From an uncultured Gammaproteobacteria bacterium (GTDB lineage Bacteria > Pseudomonadota > Gammaproteobacteria > Steroidobacterales > GCA-2729495): a stretch of 5,759 nt of DNA. The notes under the pieces are model-generated. The model made no database searches and was not told the DNA's origin. It saw only the letters and a program-made list of their open reading frames with translations. Where the stretch lies: assembly GCA_937958785.1 (NCBI GenBank), contig CALGMY010000136.1, positions 1 to 5,759 on the forward strand, in the 5' to 3' direction. The number at the start of each line of letters is the position of its first letter. Position 1 is the stretch's first letter. Both the position numbers and the translations under genes were made by a program. Of the stretch, positions 1 through 5,759 are shown in pieces.

Positions 1-825
1 GCCGAGCCGCTCGGACACCATGCGGGCCCGGTCCCGGGAGCGCTCGATGAGCTTCACCTGGTTGGTCTGCTCCAGGGACTGTGCCACCCGGAAGCCGATG
101 TTGCCGCCGCCGGCGATGAAGATGCGCCGGACCGGGTCCTCCAGCTTGCGCATTTCCCGCATGACCGTGCGAATGTCGTCCCGGGCGGCCACGAAGAACA
201 CCTCGTCGTTCTCGAGCAACCGGGTCTTTCCCTCCGGCACGATCTCCTGCCCGTCCCGGTAGATGGCGGAAATCCGCGTCTCGATCCCGGGGATGTGGTC
301 GCGCAGGGTCCGGATCTCCTGGCCCACCAGCGGACCGTCCCGGTGGGCACGGACGCCCACGAGCCGGACCTTGCCGTCGGCGAAGTCCAGCACCTGGAAA
401 GCGCCCGGATAGCGGATGAGCTGCTCGATGTAGCGGGTGACCAGCTGTTCCGGGCTGATGCAGAGGTCCACGGGGACCCGGTCCGCCCCGAAGAGCCCCG
501 GCGTGTTCATGTATTCCGCGGAGCGGACCCGGGCGATCTTGGTCTGGGTGCCGAACAGGGTGTAGGCCACCTGGCAGGCGATCATGTTCACCTCGTCGCT
601 GCTGGTGAGCGCGACGACCATGTCCGCGTCGGCGCCCCCCGCCCGCTCGAGGGCGCCGGGGGATGCGGCGTGTCCCTGCACCGTGCGGACGTCGAGCCGG
701 TCCTGCAGGTCGCGCAGCACGGCCGGGTTCGAGTCGATGATGGTGACCTCGTTCGACTCCTCCCGGGCCAGGTGGTACGCGGCCGTGGAGCCGACCTGGC
801 CGGCGCCGAGAATCAGGATCTTCAT
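1..825 (-). CDS. trkA: Trk potassium uptake system NAD-binding protein TrkA (C-terminal part outside window)
   Basis: TrkA is the cytoplasmic, peripheral-membrane RCK subunit that binds NAD(H) and gates the TrkH/TrkG potassium channel. The 275 visible residues start at ATG 825 (MKILILGAGQVG) and run in frame off the left edge. The family is about 458 residues long, so roughly 60% is present. The first Rossmann (RCK_N) domain covers about residues 1-125, with the dinucleotide loop G7-A-G9-QV-G12, ribose-binding acid D31 in VTIIDSN, and the conserved block SSDE(V)NMIACQVAY at 75-88. An RCK_C domain follows at about 140-222 (PGAFQVLDFADGKV, ENDEVFFVAA). A second Rossmann domain opens with GGGNIG at 239-244 and acid E261. 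These blocks match E. coli TrkA closely. The start lies 4 bp after the uvrD stop; only a weak AGGT or a distant GGAAG precedes it, so translational coupling to uvrD is likely. A trkH gene might lie beyond the edge, which cannot be seen here. Identity is near certain. Confidence 0.97.
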   Translation of the reverse strand, partial: MKILILGAGQVGSTAAYHLAREESNEVTIIDSNPAVLRDLQDRLDVRTVQGHAASPGALERAGGADADMVVALTSSDEVNMIACQVAYTLFGTQTKIARVRSAEYMNTPGLFGADRVPVDLCISPEQLVTRYIEQLIRYPGAFQVLDFADGKVRLVGVRAHRDGPLVGQEIRTLRDHIPGIETRISAIYRDGQEIVPEGKTRLLENDEVFFVAARDDIRTVMREMRKLEDPVRRIFIAGGGNIGFRVAQSLEQTNQVKLIERSRDRARMVSERLG

Positions 826-829
826 CGAC

Positions 830-2989
830 CTACATCACTTCCAGGTTCGCGTAGGACATTACCAGCCACTTGGCACCGGAGTCCTCGAAATTGACCTGCA
901 CCCGGGCGTGCGCGCCCGCGCCCTCGTAGCTCAGCACGATGCCCTCACCGAATTTGCCGTGCCTGACCCGCTGGCCCAGCCTCAGGCCCCCGAAGCCGGC
1001 GTCCTCCGCGGGGATGCCGCCGCGCCGGTAGACCGGTTGGGACACGTTGACCCGCGGCCGCACTTCCTCGACCAGGCCGGCCGGGACCTCGCTGATGAAG
1101 CGGGAGGCCTGGCCGAAGCTGTCGGTGCCGTGCAGCCGGCGTTGCTCCGCATGGGACAGGTAGAGATCGCTCATGGCCCGGGTGATGCCCACGTAGCAGA
1201 GACGCCGCTCCTCCTCGAGGCCGTCCGCATCGTTCAGGGAACGGCGGTGGGGGAACAGCCCGTCCTCCAGGCCCGTGAGGAAGACAACCGGAAACTCGAG
1301 GCCCTTGGCCGAGTGCAGCGTCATGAGCTGCACGCAGTCGTCCCAGGCATCGCCCTGGGCATCGCCGGCCTCGAGGGCGGCATGGGCCAGGAAGGCCACC
1401 AGCGGGGGCATGGACTCCTCGGTGTCCTCCGGGTCGAAGCTGCGGGCCGCGCTGACCAGCTCGTCCAGGTTCTCGAGCCGGGCCTCGGCCCGGTCCCGGG
1501 GCTCCTTGCGATAGTGCTCGATGAGCCCGCTGCGCTGGATGACGTGATCGACCTGTTCGTGCAGGGCCAGCCCGGCCGTATCCCGGGTCAGGGTCGCAAT
1601 GAGGTGGAGGAATACCTGCACGGCCTTCGCGCCCCGGCCGGCCACGTCGCTGGCGGCGACCACCTGGGCAGCGCGCCAGAGCGAGAGGCCGTTGGCCTTC
1701 GCGTACTCCCGGATCGCATCCACCGACCGGGCGCCGATGCCCCGCGTCGGGACGTTCACGACCCGCTCGAAGGACGGGTCGTCGTCCGGATTGGCGAGCA
1801 GGCGCAGGTAAGCCAGCGCGTCCTTGATCTCGGCCCGCTCGAAGAACCGCTGTCCGCCGTACACCCGGTAGGGCAGTCCGGCGCGGAGCAGGACTTCCTC
1901 GAACACCCGGGACTGGGCATTGGACCGGTAGAGCACCGCGACCTCGTTGCGGGAGTTGCCCTGGCGCACCCAGTCCTGGATCCGCCCCACGACGAACTCG
2001 GCCTCGTCCCGCTCGTTGTAGGCCCGGTAGAGACGGATGGGCGCGCCCTCGCTGCCCGCCGTCCACAGCTCCTTGCCGAGCCGCCCGGTGTTGTGGCCGA
2101 TGATGGCGTTGGCGGCATTGAGGATGGTCTTGGTGGACCGGTAGTTCTGCTCGAGCTTCACCAGCCGGGCGCCGGGGAAGTCACGCTGGAAGCGGCGCAG
2201 GTGCTCCTGCCGGGCACCGCGCCACCGGTAGATGGACTGGTCGTCGTCCCCCACCACGAAGGGCACGCCGGTGTCCCCCGCGAGCAGCTTCAGCCAGGCG
2301 TACTGGATGGCGTTGGTGTCCTGGAACTCGTCCACCAGGATGTGGCGGAACCGGCGCCGGTACTGGGCGAGCACGTCGGGATTCTTCTTCCAGAGCTCGA
2401 AGGCCCGGAGCAGCAGCTCGGCGAAGTCCACGAGCCCCGCCTTGTCGCAGTTTTCCTGGTACAGGGCGTACAGGCGGATCAGCTGCCGCCGGGTCTCGTC
2501 GCCGTCGTCCCGGAGGTCCGCGGCACGCTGGCCTTCGTCCTTGTGGTGGTTGATGAACCACTGGACTTCCCTGGGTACCCAGGTGTTCTCGTCCAGGTCC
2601 AGGTTCTTCAGCAGGCGCCGGATGAGCCGCTGCTGGTCCTCCGCATCCAGGATCTGGAAGCCTTCCGGCAGGCCTGCCTCCTGGGCGTGGCGGCGGAGCA
2701 GCCGGTGGGCAAGGCCATGGAAGGTGCCGATCCAGAGGTGGTTCACCGGCATGTCCAGGAGTTCCTGGACCCGGCCGCGCATCTCGGCCGCCGCCTTGTT
2801 GGTGAAGGTGACCGCGAGGATGCCGAGGGGCGAGACATTCTCGACCTGGATCAGCCAGGCGATGCGGTGGACCAGCACGCGGGTCTTGCCGCTGCCGGCG
2901 CCCGCCACCACCAGCATGGGTTCCTGCGGGGCGGAGACCGCCTCCCGCTGGGCGTCGTTCAGCGGGTCGAGGATTGGCGTGACGTCCAT
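830..2989 (-). CDS. uvrD: DNA helicase II, UvrD (superfamily 1A, 3'-5')
   Basis: UvrD is an ATP-driven 3'-5' helicase. It removes the incised oligonucleotide and UvrC in nucleotide excision repair, unwinds DNA in MutHLS mismatch repair, and can back-track RNA polymerase. The 719-residue product is essentially the E. coli length (720). All SF1A motifs are intact: Walker A GAGSGKT at 30-36, motif Ia TFTNKAAAEMR at 61-71, GTFHGLAHRLLR at 88-99, Walker B DEFQDTN at 220-226, motif III GDDDQSIYRWRGA at 247-259, motif IV QNYRST at 281-286, motif V TLHSAKGLEF at 557-566 and motif VI EEERRLCYVGITRA at 592-605. The C-terminal Tudor-like, RNA polymerase-binding segment (LRLGQRVRHGKFGEG onward, about 669-719) is complete. 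The ATG at 2989 is chosen because MDVTPILDPLNDAQREAV aligns residue for residue with E. coli MDVSYLLDSLNDKQREAV. Upstream in-frame codons overlap the preceding gene and are not homologous. There is no Shine-Dalgarno sequence, and a palindrome lies there instead. No LexA-type CTGT-N8-ACAG operator is visible in the 22-bp gap, unlike E. coli uvrD. Confidence 0.98.
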   Translation of the reverse strand: MDVTPILDPLNDAQREAVSAPQEPMLVVAGAGSGKTRVLVHRIAWLIQVENVSPLGILAVTFTNKAAAEMRGRVQELLDMPVNHLWIGTFHGLAHRLLRRHAQEAGLPEGFQILDAEDQQRLIRRLLKNLDLDENTWVPREVQWFINHHKDEGQRAADLRDDGDETRRQLIRLYALYQENCDKAGLVDFAELLLRAFELWKKNPDVLAQYRRRFRHILVDEFQDTNAIQYAWLKLLAGDTGVPFVVGDDDQSIYRWRGARQEHLRRFQRDFPGARLVKLEQNYRSTKTILNAANAIIGHNTGRLGKELWTAGSEGAPIRLYRAYNERDEAEFVVGRIQDWVRQGNSRNEVAVLYRSNAQSRVFEEVLLRAGLPYRVYGGQRFFERAEIKDALAYLRLLANPDDDPSFERVVNVPTRGIGARSVDAIREYAKANGLSLWRAAQVVAASDVAGRGAKAVQVFLHLIATLTRDTAGLALHEQVDHVIQRSGLIEHYRKEPRDRAEARLENLDELVSAARSFDPEDTEESMPPLVAFLAHAALEAGDAQGDAWDDCVQLMTLHSAKGLEFPVVFLTGLEDGLFPHRRSLNDADGLEEERRLCYVGITRAMSDLYLSHAEQRRLHGTDSFGQASRFISEVPAGLVEEVRPRVNVSQPVYRRGGIPAEDAGFGGLRLGQRVRHGKFGEGIVLSYEGAGAHARVQVNFEDSGAKWLVMSYANLEVM

Positions 2990-2999
2990 GTCGGCCGAC
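2990..2999. promoter_or_regulatory. Perfect 10-bp palindrome abutting the uvrD start codon
   Basis: GTCGGCCGAC reads identically on both strands and ends at the base just before the uvrD ATG. It fills the position normally held by the ribosome binding site. The whole 22-bp gap between the upstream stop (3014-3012) and the ATG contains no purine-rich Shine-Dalgarno sequence. With no loop bases it cannot form a standard hairpin within one RNA strand. It could be a protein-binding site or a chance event in GC-rich DNA. Function is unknown. Confidence 0.3.
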
Positions 3000-3011
3000 G
3001 AGTCTAGCAGC

Positions 3012-4022
3012 TTAGTCCGCTGCACAGACCCAGAGCTCGACAGGCCGGTCGCCGTCGGCCAGGGCCGGGCTCGCGCTGCAGCCGGCGAGTGCGCGGGGCG
3101 GCATGACCGGCGCCGGCGTGTCCGGGCAGGGCAGGGGCTCGTAGAGGTCCCGCTCCGCGAGGAAGGCGGGCGGCAGCGCGTCCGGATCCTGCTGGCCGCT
3201 GGCCGTTGCGCGCAGGTCTGCGAGGATGGCGAGTGACCGCCCACAGACGGCCGCCACGATGTCCTTGTCCGGGTTGCGGCCGAGGTCCGCGGTGAGGGCG
3301 AGGGCCGACGGCGTGGCCACTGCCGGGCCATGCTGGCGGATCGCAGCCAGGGTCCAGGCCATGGCGTCCAGCCGGAGGTTGCGCAGCGGGTCACCGCCCC
3401 GCAGGGCGAGCAGCCGCCGGGCGAACGTCGGGTCGTTGCCGGGGCCCCCGGGCTGCTGGTCGCCGATGCCGGCGAGTACCGTCGCGACCTCGAACATGGC
3501 CGCGGCGGACCCGCGCGATGCCGCCTTGCCGTAGTACTCCACGGCGGTCACCGGATCGGCGGGCAGGCTGCCCGCCGCGTAGGCCTGGATCGCCCCGAGG
3601 TCCCCGCTGTCGGCGAGGGCGAGCTGGGTGGGCCGGTCCATGACGGCGTAGACCTGTTCGGGCGCCGCTTCCGCCGGCACGCCGGCGAGCGGATCCGCGC
3701 CGAGGTAGCCGCGCCCGACCCGCCATTCCCGGTAGGCCGCCAGGGCCCGGGCGCCGTCCAGGCCACGGGCGTCCAGGGCGCGGACGAATTCCTCGCTGGT
3801 GGTGATCCGCACGGGGGCGCCAGGCGGCGCAGGGGGCGTTGCCCGCGCGGGGCCGGTCGGAAGCCCCGGGGGCTCCGGCAGGCGGGTTGCCGATGGCGGC
3901 GGCGCGAGTGCCGCCGGGGACGGTGGCGCCGGCGGTTCGCGATCGCCGCCGGTGCCCAGCCACCAGGCGAGTGCGCCGAGGGCAAACAGCCCCACGGCCA
4001 CCGCCAGTGCGCTGCGCGACAT
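3012..4022 (-). CDS. Unrecognised membrane-anchored protein with proline-rich linker and Sel1/TPR-like region
   Basis: I do not recognise a named family for this 336-residue product. Residues 1-4 (MSRS) precede one hydrophobic segment at about 5-23 (ALAVAVGLFALGALAWWLG). There is no lipobox cysteine, so an uncleaved inner-membrane anchor with a periplasmic body is the likely topology. Residues 28-70 are a Pro/Ala-rich linker of low complexity. The folded part begins near 72 (ITTSEEFVRALDARG). At about 138-185 comes an alanine-rich helical stretch (GDLGAIQAYAAGSL, then AVEYYGKAASRGSAAAMFEVA). Its A-x-x-Y-Y-G-K-A-A-x-x-G-S-A-x-A-M-F pattern resembles a Sel1/TPR repeat. All four cysteines (C260, C299, C315, C333) lie in the last quarter, which suggests one or two disulfides in an oxidising compartment. 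The start ATG follows the COX15 stop by 3 bp with GGGA 9 nt upstream, so it is probably co-translated with ctaA. A scaffold role in envelope or oxidase biogenesis is only a guess. Confidence 0.85.
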   Translation of the reverse strand: MSRSALAVAVGLFALGALAWWLGTGGDREPPAPPSPAALAPPPSATRLPEPPGLPTGPARATPPAPPGAPVRITTSEEFVRALDARGLDGARALAAYREWRVGRGYLGADPLAGVPAEAAPEQVYAVMDRPTQLALADSGDLGAIQAYAAGSLPADPVTAVEYYGKAASRGSAAAMFEVATVLAGIGDQQPGGPGNDPTFARRLLALRGGDPLRNLRLDAMAWTLAAIRQHGPAVATPSALALTADLGRNPDKDIVAAVCGRSLAILADLRATASGQQDPDALPPAFLAERDLYEPLPCPDTPAPVMPPRALAGCSASPALADGDRPVELWVCAAD

Positions 4023-4025
4023 GGG

Positions 4026-5048
4026 TCAGCGTCCCGGCGCGGGCCGCAGCGCCGACTGGAAGGAGGTGTGGTGCAGCAGGTTGATCATCGCCAGCAGCAG
4101 CAGCGCCGCCCCGCCGTTGTGGGCCGTGGCGAGCGGCAGCGGCAGGCCGAACCAGACGATGCCGACGCCAATGGCCACCTGCACCAGCACGGCCGCCAGC
4201 ACGAGCGTGCTGGCGGTGTGGACCGCCGGCACCCGGGCGCGGCGTCGGGCCCAGAGGGCCACGGCCACCAGGACGGCCAGTGTCACCAGGGCACCCAGGC
4301 GGTGCGTGAAGTGAATGGCCACCCGGGAGGGCGCATCCAGTACGCCGAACTCGTAGTTCACGCCGAGCCCCCGCCAGAGCACGAAGCCCTCGCCAAAGTC
4401 GGCTTCCTCGGGCCACCACTGGCCCTGGCAGGTGGGCACGTCCGGACAGGCGAGCGCCGCGTAGTTGGAGCTGGTCCAGCCGCCGAGCGCGATCTGCGCC
4501 ACGAGCACCAGCAGGCCCGCCACCACCGGCCCGGCCGCCGCCCGCGGTTGGCGGTCCGCGTTGCGGCGCCGGTCCTCGAGCAGCAGCCACACCAGCAGCG
4601 CGAGGGTGGTCAGTCCGCCGAGCAGGTGACCCATGACGATGAGCGGCTTCAGCAGCAGGGTGACGGTCCACATGCCCAGCAGGCCCTGGAAGATCACGAC
4701 GCCGAGCAGGATGAAGGGCGTCGCCACCGGTTGTCGCGGCGAGCGCCGGTTCAGCCAGGCGAAGAGGGCCGCGAACACGATCGAGAGTCCCAGCGTCGAG
4801 GCGGCGTACCGGTGGATCATCTCCCGCCAGGCCTTGCCGGCCTCCAGCTCCCGTTCGGGAAACGCCGACTGGGCGGCTGCCCGGGCGTCCTCGTTGCCGG
4901 GCAGGACCAGGTGGCCGTAGCAGCCCGGCCAGTCGGGGCACCCGAGGCCGGCGTCCGACAGGCGCACATAGGCGCCGAGCACGACCACGACGAGGCAGAG
5001 CAGGGTGCCCACGCCCAGGCAACGGCGATACCAGCTGGCGTAGTTCAT
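4026..5048 (-). CDS. ctaA: Heme A synthase (COX15/CtaA family)
   Basis: This integral inner-membrane enzyme oxidises the C8 methyl group of heme O to the formyl group of heme A, the cofactor of aa3-type cytochrome c oxidase. The 340 residues show about eight hydrophobic segments (near 11-30, 80-99, 108-130, 134-157, 173-191, 244-267, 277-300, 305-325) as two four-helix halves. The expected heme-ligand histidines are present: H79 (in REMIHRYAA), H141 (VMGHLLGG), H249 (IHFTHRLGA) and H310 (ATAHNGG). E76 lies three residues before H79, as the catalytic glutamate does in Bacillus subtilis CtaA. Two periplasmic-loop cysteine pairs are present, C37/C43 (GCPDWPGC) and C201/C207 (CPDVPTC). The signature YVRLSDAGLGCPDWPGCYG at 27-45 is typical of COX15. 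The ATG overlaps the preceding stop in an ATGA arrangement, with only a distant AAGG upstream, implying coupled translation. A heme O synthase gene is not found immediately downstream, although one often is. Confidence 0.96.
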   Translation of the reverse strand: MNYASWYRRCLGVGTLLCLVVVVLGAYVRLSDAGLGCPDWPGCYGHLVLPGNEDARAAAQSAFPERELEAGKAWREMIHRYAASTLGLSIVFAALFAWLNRRSPRQPVATPFILLGVVIFQGLLGMWTVTLLLKPLIVMGHLLGGLTTLALLVWLLLEDRRRNADRQPRAAAGPVVAGLLVLVAQIALGGWTSSNYAALACPDVPTCQGQWWPEEADFGEGFVLWRGLGVNYEFGVLDAPSRVAIHFTHRLGALVTLAVLVAVALWARRRARVPAVHTASTLVLAAVLVQVAIGVGIVWFGLPLPLATAHNGGAALLLLAMINLLHHTSFQSALRPAPGR

Positions 5049-5644
5049 CCGATCTGCGATGCCTTGAGCAGCAGCTCCAGGTCCTCGTGCATGTCCTTCA
5101 TGGTGCTGCCCGCCGGGAAGCGCAGGACCAGGTTGCCGAGCGGGTCGGCAATGAACACGTCACCTTCGGCGAATTCGCCGAGGGCGGCGAGCACGGTGTC
5201 CCGGGAAGCCAGGCCGTCACCGAGGACCAGCAGGCCCGGGTGGTCGGCCGCGATGAACCCGGAATTGGGCGCACCGCCGGTGGAGACGAAGAGTCGCTGC
5301 ACGCGGTCCGCCTCCTTGCCCAGGGCCCGGCGCACCTGGCGGGTGTGATACAGGGTCTGCCGGCAGGCTTCGCCGCAGTCGCCGCGGCCCACGTAGATCA
5401 GCGACCACTTGCCACCGAAATCGGCGGTGGCGCCATCCGGCAGCGGGATGCCACCGGTGGGCAGCGCACGGCTGTCCTCGAGCAGGATGCCGTGGGCCAC
5501 GGAGCCGGAGGGGCGCCACTCATCGCCCCCCACGTAGTACAGCAGGATGGCCGCCGCGAGGGGGCCGAAGAACAGCAGCGCCAGCAGCACGGGGATGAGC
5601 CGGGAAGTGCGCGGCCGGGGGGCCGGCGGGGCAGGTTCTGTCAC
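5045..5644 (-). CDS. Membrane-anchored thioredoxin/Sco-like protein of the SURF1-COX15 cluster
   Basis: The 199-residue product has one membrane helix at about 16-38 (LIPVLLALLFFGPLAAAILL) after a short Pro-rich cytoplasmic tail, so the rest should be periplasmic. The core looks like a thioredoxin/Sco fold: WSLIYVGRGDCGEACRQTL at 80-98 places C90 and C94 as CxxxC after a beta strand, as in Sco/SenC. It is followed by a helix, a strand (RVQRLFVST), and VFIADPLGNLVLRF at 163-176, resembling the Sco 'DP.G' strand pair. The histidine that Sco proteins place about nine residues before that proline (copper ligand) is not seen; that region reads EFAEGDVF. Genes in this slot between surf1 and COX15 in Pseudomonas-like bacteria are usually annotated hypothetical. 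A role in copper or thiol handling for oxidase assembly is inferred. The GTG at 5644 is preferred over ATG 5716: it makes a GTGA overlap with the surf1 stop and has GGAAG 8 nt upstream, while the longer form begins inside surf1 with a non-homologous-looking tail. Confidence 0.85.
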   Translation of the reverse strand: MTEPAPPAPRPRTSRLIPVLLALLFFGPLAAAILLYYVGGDEWRPSGSVAHGILLEDSRALPTGGIPLPDGATADFGGKWSLIYVGRGDCGEACRQTLYHTRQVRRALGKEADRVQRLFVSTGGAPNSGFIAADHPGLLVLGDGLASRDTVLAALGEFAEGDVFIADPLGNLVLRFPAGSTMKDMHEDLELLLKASQIG

Positions 5645-5759
5645 GGGGACGGCTTCCGGTTCCTGAACACGAGGACGGCATGGATCACCACCACGGTGAC
5701 CGCCAGTCCGAACCATTGTACGGCGTAGGCCACGTGCTGATCCGGCCCCATCCCCCCCC
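5641..5759 (-). CDS. surf1: SURF1-family cytochrome c oxidase assembly protein, C-terminal end only
   Basis: Only the last 38 codons and the TGA stop (5643-5641) are inside the window; the rest lies beyond the right edge. The first whole codon begins at 5757. The visible sequence GGMGPDQHVAYAVQWFGLA continues into a hydrophobic helix (VTVVVIHAVLVF) and a basic tail (RNRKPSP). This is the standard SURF1 ending: a P-x-x-H-x-x-Y-A-x-Q-W-F motif leading into the second transmembrane helix, with a short positive cytoplasmic tail. SURF1 is an inner-membrane protein that helps insert heme A into oxidase subunit I, which fits the adjacent heme A synthase. Its stop overlaps the GTG of the next gene by 4 bp. 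The short length limits certainty, but motif and context agree. The terminal run of eight C encodes Gly-Gly at the edge. Confidence 0.87.
   Translation of the reverse strand, partial: GGMGPDQHVAYAVQWFGLAVTVVVIHAVLVFRNRKPSP
5653..5657 (-). promoter_or_regulatory. Shine-Dalgarno deciding the GTG start of the thioredoxin-like gene
   Basis: On the minus strand GGAAG ends 8 nt before the GTG at 5644. It is the best-placed ribosome binding site in the window and lies inside the surf1 coding end. It supports initiation at GTG 5644 over the upstream ATG at 5716, and fits translational coupling through the GTGA overlap. Confidence 0.55.

Noticed and set aside
826..829. Separate promoter or terminator between uvrD and trkA
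   Set aside because: The gap is only 4 bp, and no hairpin with a T-tract on the minus strand is visible around it.
584..3007. 807-codon open frame on the plus strand opposite uvrD and the trkA start
   Set aside because: It is the antisense of two certain genes. High G+C at third codon positions removes stop codons from the opposite strand. The product has no coherent domain, and uvrD motifs explain the region fully.
2990..3394. N-terminal extension of uvrD by 135 codons to an upstream ATG at 3394
   Set aside because: The extension overlaps the 3012-4022 gene in another frame and looks like out-of-frame GC-rich noise. The family N-terminus aligns exactly at ATG 2989.
3790..3940. Repetitive GC-rich stretch that might be a repeat array
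   Set aside because: It is the codon-level result of the Pro/Ala-rich linker of the Sel1-like protein. No regular unit or spacer is present.
3391..5022. 543-codon minus-strand open frame spanning ctaA and the Sel1-like gene in another frame
   Set aside because: Out-of-frame shadow rich in R, G, A and P. The ctaA frame carries all heme-ligand histidines and membrane helices.
3330..5348. 672-codon plus-strand open frame opposite the Sel1-like, ctaA and thioredoxin-like genes
   Set aside because: Shadow of GC-rich minus-strand genes; the translation is low-complexity, rich in G, R, H and Q, and crosses three gene boundaries.
5645..5716. ATG at 5716 as start of the thioredoxin-like gene
   Set aside because: It lies deep inside surf1 and adds a tail that looks like out-of-frame translation. 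The GTG with the stop overlap and Shine-Dalgarno is a better start.
1..5759. Mobile element, CRISPR, defence or other novel multi-gene system
   Set aside because: No transposase, integrase, terminal inverted repeats, direct-repeat array, tRNA or defence-associated domain was seen. Five of the six genes fit known families or known gene slots.

Overview
The window is very GC-rich, by eye around two thirds G+C or more. It is a solid block of chromosomal genes, all on the minus strand, so transcription runs from high to low coordinates. UvrD and TrkA are recognisably of the Escherichia coli/Pseudomonas type, and the surf1 – thioredoxin-like gene – COX15 (heme A synthase) order matches the cytochrome c oxidase assembly clusters of Pseudomonas-like bacteria. 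This points to an aerobic, high-GC gammaproteobacterium. The exact order or genus cannot be read from the sequence.

Layout in transcription order: (1) the last 38 codons of a SURF1-family oxidase assembly factor, cut by the window edge (5759-5641); (2) a 199-residue membrane-anchored thioredoxin/Sco-like protein with a CxxxC motif, starting at a GTG that overlaps the surf1 stop (5644-5045); (3) heme A synthase ctaA/COX15, overlapping the previous gene by ATGA (5048-4026); (4) an unrecognised 336-residue membrane-anchored protein with a proline-rich linker and a Sel1/TPR-like helical stretch (4022-3012); (5) a full-length DNA helicase II, uvrD (2989-830); (6) the first 275 codons of the potassium uptake regulator trkA, cut by the other edge (825-1). 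Gaps are 22 bp or less and three junctions overlap or are spaced by 3-4 bp. This suggests one long transcript, or at least translational coupling, with no internal promoter or terminator that I can identify.

How the genes work together: SURF1, the thioredoxin-like protein and heme A synthase belong to biogenesis of the aa3-type cytochrome c oxidase (heme A supply and insertion, possibly copper or thiol handling). UvrD (nucleotide excision and mismatch repair) and TrkA (NAD-binding subunit of the Trk potassium transporter) are housekeeping genes with no obvious functional tie to the oxidase. They seem to have become neighbours by rearrangement, with the unrecognised gene at the seam. The heme O synthase gene (cyoE/ctaB) that often follows COX15 is absent from that position.

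I found no mobile element, CRISPR array, tRNA/rRNA or phage signature, and no evidence of a new multi-gene system. The most interesting items are the unrecognised Sel1-like protein, the Sco-like protein that keeps the cysteine pair but seems to lack the Sco copper-ligand histidine, and a perfect palindrome where the uvrD ribosome binding site would be expected.
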